From assembly GCA_027623235.1 (NCBI GenBank), contig JAQBVJ010000084.1, forward strand, positions 1 through 32,653: a DNA stretch of 32,653 bases, written 5' to 3'. This document shows, in pieces, positions 1 through 7,626 of this stretch (its first letter is position 1; each line of letters begins with the position of its first letter). The position numbers were made by a program, and so were the translations under genes. The DNA is from Planctomycetota bacterium. GTDB taxonomy: Bacteria; Planctomycetota; Planctomycetia; Planctomycetales; Planctomycetaceae. The notes beneath the pieces are model-generated. The model worked only from the letters and a program-made list of their open reading frames with translations. It did not search any database and was not told where the DNA came from.

Positions 1-43
1 CTCGGCAGGAGCCTCGCCCTCCCGAAGGTGAGTTTCAAATCTC

Positions 44-2236
44 TTAACGACGGGTGATGAACTCCCGGCTGGTGAGGAGGCTCCACAACATGTCCTCGGC
101 AAGGGCCTGGGATTCCGCGGCCGTTCTGCAATTTTGAAACTCCGTCAGAAGGAACTGTTGTTCTTTCTCGGACGGGGAGCGATTGAGTGCGGTGAGGAAA
201 AATGTGTCGACAATTTTTGATGGAGGCTCACCGGCCGCGAGGAGCTTTCGCAATCGGCCGTTCGGATCGGTGATTCGGCGATTCAGGAACGGTCCATTGA
301 TGAGGTGGAGTGTGGTGGGCAGGCCGGGGCGGCTTTCCATGCCGGGTTCGCAGGCGCCTTCCCCAGTGCAGCGTCCGAGTATGTCGAGCAACTCGGACGA
401 GACATTCGTGGCGAACAGCGCGACAGCGCGAGTGCCGGCCGGTTCTTCGGCGAACGGTTCCGCGATGCCGGTCACGTCGGCGATCGCGTCCGCGAGAACG
501 GCGGACGAGAGTGGCCGTTCGATGCCGCGCGACAGGAAGCGGTCGTCGTCGACGTTGCCGGGCAGCGCGGAGGAACTGCGGCCGTAGACACGGCTGGTGC
601 AGATCAGCCTCAAGGTGTGTCGCAGATCGAATTTGTTCTCAGAAAAGTCGGCAGCGAGTTGTGTGAGAAGTTCAGGATGAGTGGCCGGGTTCGTTGCTCG
701 CAGGTCATCAGTGGGTTCGACGAGGCCGCGACCGATGACGGTTTTCCAGATCCGATTGACGAAGGCCCGCGCGAAGTACGGGTTGTCGGGCGAGGTCAGC
801 CAGTCGGCGAGCGCGACTCGACCATCGGTGTCCGCATCGAGGAACCGCGAACCGGGAATGCGCGGGACGGCGGCTTCGCCGGTGCGCGGGTGAGAGACCT
901 CGCCGCTGGTTCCAATCGAAATGACTCGGCCGCGTTTCACTTTTGCGAAGATCGCGGACAGTCCGTGATAGTCGTCCTGGCTCCAGCGATCGAGCGGGTG
1001 GTCGTGACAGTTCGCGCAGCGAAGGCGGACTCCCATGAGGACTTCGCTGGTGTACTCGGCCTGCGCCCGGGCGTCTCCAGCGGCCAGGTAAAAATTCGCC
1101 GGACCGACTTCGTGAGTGTCTCCGCTGGCCGTCAGAAATTGCCGGGCGAGTTCGTCGAGCGGCGTGCCGGATTCGATCTGCGTGCGGATCCAGGCGTGGA
1201 ATGTTCGCGCCGCGGTTTGGTCCTGTGGTTGCGTGCGGACTCGCAGCAGTTGCGTCAACCAGTGAGTCCAGTAATCGACGAAGGCCTCTGACTTGAGCAG
1301 TCGCTCAACGATCTGGTTCCGGTCGAGCAGTTTTTCCTGCGCGGCTCGAACGTCCGCGAGTTGCGGCAGACGCCCGGTCAGATCGAGCGACACGCGACGC
1401 TGGAAGGCTTCATCGCCGATTTGTGGTGAGGCGGGCAGATGGAGTTCGCTCAGCCGTCGATCGATCAGGTTGTCGATGAAGCTGGCTCCGGCGATCGGGT
1501 CTGCGGGAGGTCCGGTCGGTTCTTCGTTAAACGGAACCAGAATTTCGCTGGCGAGAACTCGGTCGAGGAACCGCGCGGTGACGATGTGGCGGCCTCGCCG
1601 GGTCGGCACGGCTGTGCGGGAACTGACTTCGACGGCGTCGTCGTCTTCGGCCTTGAAGACCGTCCACGCGGTGACGTCTCGGGAGGTGCCGTCGCTGAAC
1701 TCGGCGGTCGCGGTGAACTCGACGGGCTGTCCGGTCGTCTTCAGAGTGAGCGAAGCGGGGCGGATCCGGAGTTCCTTGAGCGACCTCGAAGAGTCTCGGC
1801 GGGCTCCCTGGTGAACCCACTCGCGCAGAAGTGTCGCCGCGTCCGAGTCGAGGTCAAACCGCTCGCCACCGCCGTGGTTCAGCGACTCGGTCGGCTTCAG
1901 GAGGACGAGGCTTTCGTCGGGGTGAGCGAGGTTGACTCGGCGGCCTTTCAGGTCGAAGGCAAGCGACTGGTGATCGAATTCCGGGTTGCTTCCGTAAAGC
2001 GAAAGTCGAAAGCCGCCTCGACCGGAGGCCGCACCGTGGCACGCTCCCGAGTTACAGCCGTAGCGCGTGAGGAGCGGGACGATCTGCGTGTCAAAGTGGA
2101 TTGAGGACGAAGTGTCCGCCGCCAGTGATTCGAAACGCTCGGCAGAAATCCCATGCACACCGAGAAGAAACACGACTGCAGTCGTGGCAGATGCCAGGTG
2201 AATGGAGACTCGTCGAGGAACGTGTGCTGAGCTCAT
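44..2236 (-). CDS. DUF1549/DUF1553 (PSCyt/PSD) secreted cytochrome-like protein
   Basis: 730-residue exported protein of the planctomycete PSCyt1-PSCyt2-PSD1 type. An N-terminal hydrophobic segment (about residues 12-32) looks like a signal peptide or anchor. A haem-type motif of spacing C-x4-C-H follows (C61, C66, H67), then an Ig/BIG2-like stretch (about 155-235). DUF1549 covers about 250-430, starting with a typical IDRRL motif and containing a canonical CxxCH (C407, C410, H411). DUF1553 covers about 470-720, with LADWLTSPDNPYFARAFVNR at its start. The start codon is preceded by GGAG at a good distance. It lies 35 bp downstream of the thioredoxin-like gene on the same strand, so the two probably form an operon. 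The family is known from planctomycetes and is thought to work in the periplasm with c-type haem; the substrate is unknown. Confidence 0.93.
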   Translation of the reverse strand: MSSAHVPRRVSIHLASATTAVVFLLGVHGISAERFESLAADTSSSIHFDTQIVPLLTRYGCNSGACHGAASGRGGFRLSLYGSNPEFDHQSLAFDLKGRRVNLAHPDESLVLLKPTESLNHGGGERFDLDSDAATLLREWVHQGARRDSSRSLKELRIRPASLTLKTTGQPVEFTATAEFSDGTSRDVTAWTVFKAEDDDAVEVSSRTAVPTRRGRHIVTARFLDRVLASEILVPFNEEPTGPPADPIAGASFIDNLIDRRLSELHLPASPQIGDEAFQRRVSLDLTGRLPQLADVRAAQEKLLDRNQIVERLLKSEAFVDYWTHWLTQLLRVRTQPQDQTAARTFHAWIRTQIESGTPLDELARQFLTASGDTHEVGPANFYLAAGDARAQAEYTSEVLMGVRLRCANCHDHPLDRWSQDDYHGLSAIFAKVKRGRVISIGTSGEVSHPRTGEAAVPRIPGSRFLDADTDGRVALADWLTSPDNPYFARAFVNRIWKTVIGRGLVEPTDDLRATNPATHPELLTQLAADFSENKFDLRHTLRLICTSRVYGRSSSALPGNVDDDRFLSRGIERPLSSAVLADAIADVTGIAEPFAEEPAGTRAVALFATNVSSELLDILGRCTGEGACEPGMESRPGLPTTLHLINGPFLNRRITDPNGRLRKLLAAGEPPSKIVDTFFLTALNRSPSEKEQQFLLTEFQNCRTAAESQALAEDMLWSLLTSREFITRR

Positions 2237-2271
2237 TCTCCGCTCCGTCGGTCCCGGGGCGACTTTCGTGT

Positions 2272-3252
2272 TTACTCTTTCCTGTCAGTCGCGGTGGCAG
2301 CCGGCTTGCCTCGACCGGTGTCCTGCTTTGCCTTGCCATCGGGATTCGGCTTTGGCGAATCCTCTTTCGGGCCAAACTCTTTGGACCACTTCTTGAGGTA
2401 CACTCGAGCCCGCTCGGTTCCGTAGCGCTCGAGGACTCCGGCTTCGATGATCCGTGTTGTGATTTCGCCAACGGTCTTCGCGTCGTTCTGATTTTCTGCG
2501 AGGTGTTTTTCGAGTGCCTTCGCGGCTTTGTCGACTTCCTCGGGCGTGTTCTCTTTGAAGATGACCGCTCGGAGTTTGTTGGCGAGCTCGGGAGAGGGGC
2601 CGTTCTGTTTTGGGTCTGCCTCCGGGCGAGCTGGCTTTGTTTTGTCGGTCCGCATCTGGTTGCCGGCGAACTTTGCCAGATCAACAGGTTTCTCGTCGCC
2701 GAGGACCGCGGCCAGCGCCTTTGCGATCTTCGGGCCGTCGGCTTCGAGGCTCGGCTGGACGAGAGCAAAGTTGGCGGTCGTCTTGCCGGCGTTGCCGATG
2801 AGAATCGTCAGTTCGACGTTGCGGTTGAGTCCGTAAGCCCCGGGGCCTTCGATCCCGTCCGGAGAGACTCCGTAAGTCACATCTTTGGGAAAATTGCCGC
2901 GAATACGTTTGACCCAGCTTTCAGTTTCCGTCGCATCTTCAGTGAGGAATACGGCGCCGCTGGTCAGTCCGTCTTTGTTTCGCGACAGGGCGTATTTCAT
3001 CAACGTGTTTGTCAGACCGAACGCCGGGCGGGTTCGCTTATGGACAAAAATAATGAGGACCGGGTTGCCGTCCGCAGCCGTGATCAAGTCGACGTCTTTA
3101 GCAGGCTCGCTGAGGACGTTTTTGATTTTGAAGGGGACCAGCTTCTCTCCTGGCTGGGGACCGGAGAAGACGGGATCGTCCTCGGCCAAAGCGGGACCGA
3201 AAGAGGAGGCGACGAAGCTGAAAGCGAGACACGTAAAAGCGGCGAGTCTCAT
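2272..3252 (-). CDS. Secreted thioredoxin-fold protein lacking redox cysteines
   Basis: About 326 residues from the ATG at 3252, chosen because AAGGAG lies 6 bp upstream and a clear signal peptide follows (MRLAAFTCLAF...ALA, cleavage near residue 23); a longer reading frame upstream lacks both. Residues about 30-190 resemble a thioredoxin/peroxiredoxin-like fold: LLxIFVHKRT-like strand, helix, and an ILIGNAGKT strand. No Cys-x-x-Cys is present; the only cysteine is inside the signal peptide. The C-terminal third is charged and rich in Lys, Glu and Pro (linker-like, low complexity at the end). It is the first gene of a likely pair with the DUF1549/DUF1553 gene and is divergent from trxB. Function unknown; a binding or chaperone role is more likely than redox catalysis. 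Confidence 0.8.
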   Translation of the reverse strand: MRLAAFTCLAFSFVASSFGPALAEDDPVFSGPQPGEKLVPFKIKNVLSEPAKDVDLITAADGNPVLIIFVHKRTRPAFGLTNTLMKYALSRNKDGLTSGAVFLTEDATETESWVKRIRGNFPKDVTYGVSPDGIEGPGAYGLNRNVELTILIGNAGKTTANFALVQPSLEADGPKIAKALAAVLGDEKPVDLAKFAGNQMRTDKTKPARPEADPKQNGPSPELANKLRAVIFKENTPEEVDKAAKALEKHLAENQNDAKTVGEITTRIIEAGVLERYGTERARVYLKKWSKEFGPKEDSPKPNPDGKAKQDTGRGKPAATATDRKE

Positions 3253-3499
3253 GGGAAACTCCTTCGCCCAGGTCGGACGAGCGGAAGTGGGAGGAAGTGT
3301 CGGGGCAGCATGCCTCGGCGGGATCTTCAGATCGTACCGCGACAAAACCGGCAAATCCACGGCGGAAGCCGTTGTCGTCGGCTTGTTGCACTGTCAGTTG
3401 TGAGGCCACCAGGCGTCAACTATCGTTCGCCAGCCGGTGCGAACGTGGCCTCTCCAGGCGGTTTGCCCGATTCAATCGACGCTTAACGAGGGCGAACGC

Positions 3500-4549
3500 G
3501 TGGCAGAACGAGTTGTGATTATCGGGTCCGGTCCGTCCGGTTGTGCTTCAGCGATCTACGCAGCTCGGGCGACCCTTGAGCCGCTCATGATTGAGGGCGA
3601 GTGGACTCAGGAGAATTTCAACGCGGGTCGGCCACCGCTTGGTCAGCTGATGATTACGACCGAGGTTGAGAATTATCCCGGCTTCCCGGCCGGCAATCTG
3701 GAGTCGTACCTGCAGAATTCGATCAAGGAACGCAAGGCGATGCTGCCGCCTCACAGTGGTGAGGGAGTCAGCGGCCCGGAGCTGATGGAGCTGATGCGGC
3801 AGCAGGCGAGCAATTTCGGCACGCGGTTTCTGCAGAAGGATGTCGTCGAAGTCGACTTTTCGTCGCACCCGTTCAAGCTGAAGATCGGCGGCGGCGATGA
3901 CGTCGAGGCGCTGTCAGTCATCATCGCGACGGGAGCTCGCGCGAACTATCTCGGACTGGAGTCGGAAGAGAAATTTAAAAACATGGGCGTCTCGGCTTGC
4001 GCGGTGTGCGACGGAGCTCTGCCCCGATTCCGCAACAAGCCACTGGTCGTCGTCGGCGGCGGCGACAGCGCGATGGAAGAGGCAACCTTCCTCACAAACT
4101 TCGCCTCAAAGGTCTACATCGTGCATCGTCGCGACTCGTTCCGGGCCAGCAAGATCATGGCTCAGCGGGCCATGGAACATCCGAAGATCGAGGTGAAATG
4201 GAACTCCACGATCGACGAGGTGCTCGGCAGCGGGACGGAAGGTGTGACCGGTGTCCGCATCCGCAGCACGACGGACGATGCTCAACCGGAAGAGATCGAC
4301 GTCACGGGATATTTCTGTGCGATCGGCCACACGCCGAACACGGACTTCCTGGGCGGCAAAGTCGAGATGAACGACAAGGGTTACATCAAGTGGACCGTCG
4401 CCGGGCGGACGAACACCAGCGTCGAGGGCGTCTTCGCGGCCGGCGACTGTGCCGACGATTATTACCGGCAGGCCATCACCGCGGCCGGAACCGGCTGCAT
4501 GGCGGCTCTTGACGCCGAACGCTGGCTGGCGTCGAAGGGTCTCGAATAG
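3500..4549 (+). CDS. trxB: Thioredoxin reductase (NADPH, FAD)
   Basis: Flavoenzyme that reduces thioredoxin with NADPH in the cytoplasm. The GTG at 3500 is taken as start because the FAD Rossmann strand begins at once (VAERVVIIGSGPSG) and GAGGG lies just upstream; an ATG at 3437 would add 21 residues unlike the family. Visible motifs are the redox pair C167-A-V-C170, the NADPH-binding VVVGGGDSAMEEA (about 183-195), and the C-terminal FAD motif GVFAAGDCADDYYRQ followed by GTGCMAALDAERWL. About 24 extra residues (near 66-92) interrupt the FAD domain compared with the classic bacterial enzyme. 349 residues is slightly longer than the usual 310-330, explained by this insert. Divergent from a thioredoxin-fold gene. 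Confidence 0.95.
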   Translation: MAERVVIIGSGPSGCASAIYAARATLEPLMIEGEWTQENFNAGRPPLGQLMITTEVENYPGFPAGNLESYLQNSIKERKAMLPPHSGEGVSGPELMELMRQQASNFGTRFLQKDVVEVDFSSHPFKLKIGGGDDVEALSVIIATGARANYLGLESEEKFKNMGVSACAVCDGALPRFRNKPLVVVGGGDSAMEEATFLTNFASKVYIVHRRDSFRASKIMAQRAMEHPKIEVKWNSTIDEVLGSGTEGVTGVRIRSTTDDAQPEEIDVTGYFCAIGHTPNTDFLGGKVEMNDKGYIKWTVAGRTNTSVEGVFAAGDCADDYYRQAITAAGTGCMAALDAERWLASKGLE

Positions 4550-4624
4550 AGGGAGATCGACGGTCTCTGGGAGTGGACCAAAACGCAGAAGTCTCACCAC
4601 AAATCTTCGGGCTGCTTTTTCGGT

Positions 4625-4676
4625 GGGGCTCTGTGTCGGGGCTCTGTGTCGGGGCTCTGTGTCGGGGCTCTGTGTC
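4625..4676. repeat. 13-bp perfect tandem repeat, four copies
   Basis: The unit GGGGCTCTGTGTC occurs four times head to tail without a mismatch (4625-4637, 4638-4650, 4651-4663, 4664-4676). It sits between trxB and the M24 peptidase gene, ending 17 bp before that gene's AAGGAG ribosome site. The unit length is not a multiple of three, and no gene reads through it. Such arrays vary in copy number by slippage. Confidence 0.95.
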
Positions 4677-4705
4677 CTCGACCCACCGTGTGAAAGGAGC
4701 TGCTC

Positions 4706-5857
4706 ATGCTCACAAAAGATGGCTGCAAACGTCGCCGCGCGCGACTGTTCGCTGCGCTGCCTGACGAAGTCGAATGGGTCGTCATCGCGGACCCTCGCCA
4801 TGTGAATTACTTCTCGGCTTTCTTTGTCAACCCGATCAGTTTTTCAACGTGCGAGCGGGCTCTGCTTGTGCTCGAACGACGGGGCAGGGCGACGCTTCTC
4901 GCCGACAACTTTACCCGCCGTGCCGCGTGTACTGAGCCCTTTGTCGATCACGACGAAACCGGCAGGTGGTATGACCATAAAACGTCGGTTCAGAACCGCG
5001 ACCATTTTCTGTTCAAGCTGTTGAAGGACGCTACGAAAAAGTTGACCACGGCGAGCAAAGGCAGAGGGCTGCTCGAACTGGAATGGCTGCCGGTGGCGGC
5101 AACGCAGGAAGCCGGTCTCGACACGTCCCTGCAGACGGCGAAGCTGGGCAGCGTGATTCGCAGGCTGCGACGGCGGAAAGAGGACGACGAGGTGGCTCTG
5201 CTCGAACAGTGCATGCAGGCGTGCGAAGCGGGGCACGCGGCTGCCCTGGAAATGGTGGAGCCGGAAGTGACCGAACTGGACGTGTACCGCGCGGTTCAGT
5301 CGGAGGCGGTCGCAGCGGCCGGTCGCCCGGCGATTGTGTATGGCGATTTCCGGCCGGTGAATGCCGTCGTGCCGAAACGTGGAGGGCTGCCAACGACCGA
5401 ACCGCTCGTGCGGGGCGACCTGCTGATTCTGGATTTTTCCGTTCAGCTCGACGGCTACCGCAGCGATTTTACGAATACGATCGCGGTCGGTCCGCCGACG
5501 GAAGGTCAACAGCAACTGTTCGACACGTGTGTCGCCGCATTGGAGGCCGCGGAAAAAGTCCTCGCCCCCGGAACGACCGGAGCTGGTGTGTACGAGGCGG
5601 CGACGCGAGTGATCGAGGACGCCGGCTATCCCGCGTTGCCTCATCATGCAGGGCACGGGTTAGGGCTTGGACATCCGGAACCGCCGATTCTGGTCCCGGA
5701 GAGCGAGGATGTCCTGGTGGCGGGAGACGTCGTGACGATCGAACCGGGTTCCTACATCGAAGGAGTTGGCGGGGTCCGCGTCGAGCACAACTATCTGATC
5801 ACGGCCGACGGGTACCGGCGTTTGAGCAATCATCAGTTGAGCCTGACTCGTGACTGA
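4706..5857 (+). CDS. M24-family metallopeptidase (Xaa-Pro aminopeptidase-like)
   Basis: 383-residue 'pita-bread' peptidase, probably releasing an N-terminal residue before proline. The N-terminal creatinase-like domain spans about residues 1-150 and the M24 catalytic domain about 155-375. All five dinuclear metal ligands can be seen: D243 and D254 in DFSVQLDGYRSDFTNT, H317 in HHAGHGLGLG, E346 in TIEPGSY and E360 in GVRVEHN. There is no signal peptide, so it is cytoplasmic. The ATG at 4706 has AAGGAG 6 bp upstream. The stop overlaps the start of the next gene by 8 bp, so translation is probably coupled. Other M24 enzymes (creatinase, ectoine hydrolase DoeA) share these ligands, so the exact substrate is uncertain. 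Confidence 0.88.
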   Translation: MLTKDGCKRRRARLFAALPDEVEWVVIADPRHVNYFSAFFVNPISFSTCERALLVLERRGRATLLADNFTRRAACTEPFVDHDETGRWYDHKTSVQNRDHFLFKLLKDATKKLTTASKGRGLLELEWLPVAATQEAGLDTSLQTAKLGSVIRRLRRRKEDDEVALLEQCMQACEAGHAAALEMVEPEVTELDVYRAVQSEAVAAAGRPAIVYGDFRPVNAVVPKRGGLPTTEPLVRGDLLILDFSVQLDGYRSDFTNTIAVGPPTEGQQQLFDTCVAALEAAEKVLAPGTTGAGVYEAATRVIEDAGYPALPHHAGHGLGLGHPEPPILVPESEDVLVAGDVVTIEPGSYIEGVGGVRVEHNYLITADGYRRLSNHQLSLTRD

Positions 5858-7073
5858 CCGCGCCGGGACCGGATCGCCTCTGGCCGCTTTTCAGCATCGC
5901 CTGGATTTGCAGGTTGACGAGCTTCGTCGCGCAGGCCTGTTTCGTGAGGCGAAGTGCGTCGTCCCGATGGCTGATGGCTGGTGCGGAATCGACGGAGCGA
6001 AAGTTCGAAACCTCGCCTCGAATGACTACCTCAACCTGGCACACGATCCGCGTTTGATTGAGGCGGCTCGTAGTGCGGCGGAAGAATCTGGCGTCGGCAG
6101 CGGGGCGAGCGCTCTCGTCAGTGGTCGAGGTCAGTGGCAGGCGCGGCTCGAAGAACAGCTCGCCGAGTTCGAGCAGACCGAGTCGGCGATCGTTTTTCCA
6201 ACCGGCTATGCCGCAAACGTCGGCACTCTCGTGGCACTGATTGAAAGTGGCGACACCGTCTTCTGCGATCGACTCAACCATGCGAGCCTTGTTGACGGTT
6301 GCCGTCTTTCCGGCGCGAAGCTTCGAGTCTACCGCAGCGACGATCTCGACGTACTTGAGCGGGAGTTGAAGAAGGTCGCCGCGTCGGGCGATTCCACGAA
6401 GGCTCGCCGCTGGATCGTGACAGACAGTGTTTTCAGTATGGACGGGCTGCTCGCACCGCTGCCGGAGATCTGCGATCTGGCGGAGCGGTTCGGAGCGCTG
6501 GTCATCGTTGACGAAGCGCACGGAACCGGCGTGTTTGGCGAGCACGGTCGCGGAGTGGTTGAGCAGACTGGAACGGAGGATCGTGTCGCGGTGCGAACCG
6601 GCACGCTCAGCAAGGCGATTGGCTGTCTTGGCGGGTTTGTCGCCGGATCGCGATCGCTGATTGACGTGCTTCGGAATTCGGCGCGGACGCAGATGTTCTC
6701 GACGGCCCTGCCGGGAGCTGTGTGCGCGGCTGCCGCTCGTTCTCTGGAATTGATTGTCGCGGAACCGGAGCGACGGACGCATCTTCATGAACTCGCCGGG
6801 TTACTGCGTGCGGAACTCGCCCATTTCGAGCTTCCGACGGTTGAGGGATCTGCCGGGCCGATCGTTCCAGTGATTGTGGGCGAGCCGGAAGCTGCGGTCG
6901 AAATCGCGCGACAGACTCTGCGTGAGGGGTTTCTCGTGGGAGCGATCCGGCCTCCGACGGTGCCTCGCGGGACGAGCCGATTGCGGGTCAGTTTGTCCGC
7001 TGCGCTCGCAGAATCAGACATTCGTGCACTGGCAGTTGCTCTCGCGCGCTGCGTCAGCCGCCAGTCGATGTGA
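5850..7073 (+). CDS. bioF: 8-amino-7-oxononanoate synthase-type alpha-oxoamine synthase
   Basis: 407-residue PLP enzyme of fold type I. BioF condenses alanine with pimeloyl-ACP/CoA in biotin synthesis. Visible motifs: LASNDYLNL (about 55-63), GSGASALVSG (about 83-92), the PLP-stacking histidine in RLNHASL (H144), VDEAHGTG (D221, H224) and the Schiff-base lysine in GTLSKAIG (K255). It starts with GTG inside the end of the M24 peptidase gene (8-bp overlap). No other bio genes are in the window. Sister enzymes (KBL, serine palmitoyltransferase, CqsA-like) share all these residues. The motifs and length favour BioF, but the acyl donor cannot be read from sequence alone. Confidence 0.82.
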   Translation: MTDRAGTGSPLAAFQHRLDLQVDELRRAGLFREAKCVVPMADGWCGIDGAKVRNLASNDYLNLAHDPRLIEAARSAAEESGVGSGASALVSGRGQWQARLEEQLAEFEQTESAIVFPTGYAANVGTLVALIESGDTVFCDRLNHASLVDGCRLSGAKLRVYRSDDLDVLERELKKVAASGDSTKARRWIVTDSVFSMDGLLAPLPEICDLAERFGALVIVDEAHGTGVFGEHGRGVVEQTGTEDRVAVRTGTLSKAIGCLGGFVAGSRSLIDVLRNSARTQMFSTALPGAVCAAAARSLELIVAEPERRTHLHELAGLLRAELAHFELPTVEGSAGPIVPVIVGEPEAAVEIARQTLREGFLVGAIRPPTVPRGTSRLRVSLSAALAESDIRALAVALARCVSRQSM

Positions 7074-7626
7074 TCTCGCTGAGCGCCCGAGTCGTCGCCG
7101 ACGTGCGGCCAGTCGGAGTGAATCGCCTCGTGGGATGTGCCGTTCGGAGAGGTTGCAGAGCCTGGTATGAATCCGATGGAAATGGCGTCCTGGTATAGGG
7201 ATAGGGTCTGTCAGGTGCCCTCGCAAAACGCGGTAATGGCTCAACCGGTGCGATCTGTTTGGTCCTTAAAACCGGGTTGATTCGATCCGGCAAACCCTGC
7301 CGGTTGCGGAAGGGGTCGGACCACTGTGCGTTCTCCTCAGAATGAGCCGGATTTCCTGCCGAAACTTTGAACAAGACACTTGCTTTTCGCCAAAGCGCGA
7401 GCAGTACCTGCACTGCACTGGCAGGTGTCTTGAGAGTGCCGGAGCGGTCCGTGGGCCACTTTCCGGCGGATTCGTTTAAGGCATGTGCCCGGAGGGCACT
7501 CAGTCGGAGATTTGGCAGTCTGCAGCTCATCCAGATCAGGAGATGTCTGAGCACCCCGCAGAGTTTTCTCCACCGACTGTTCACCCAATCGAACTATCTG
7601 CAGGACACATTGAAGGAGTCAGAATA
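7074..7626 (+). other. 553-bp gap with structured leader of the porin gene
   Basis: No credible gene lies here. It contains at least three hairpins on the porin's strand. One is CCGGCA/TGCCGG with a 5-nt loop (7287-7303). The second is a long stem pairing AAGACACTTGC (7373-7383) with GCAGGTGTCTT (7421-7431), 11 bp with one G-U, enclosing a smaller GCAGT/ACTGC hairpin (7401-7416). The third is GTGCCC/GGGCAC (7485-7499). None is followed by a T run, so they are not terminators; they may form a 5' UTR. I could not pick out a convincing promoter. Confidence 0.45.

Noticed and set aside
305..1291. Long plus-strand frame of 328 codons inside the DUF1549/DUF1553 gene
   Set aside because: Composition is Arg/Gly/Val-rich without domains, and it lies opposite a gene with clear motifs; a high-GC antisense shadow.
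4625..4676. CRISPR-like array
   Set aside because: Units are 13 bp and abut directly, with no spacers and no cas genes.
4449..4805. Plus-strand frame reading through the 13-bp repeats
   Set aside because: It overlaps the trxB end and M24 start, and the apparent repetitive peptide is only a result of the tandem repeat.
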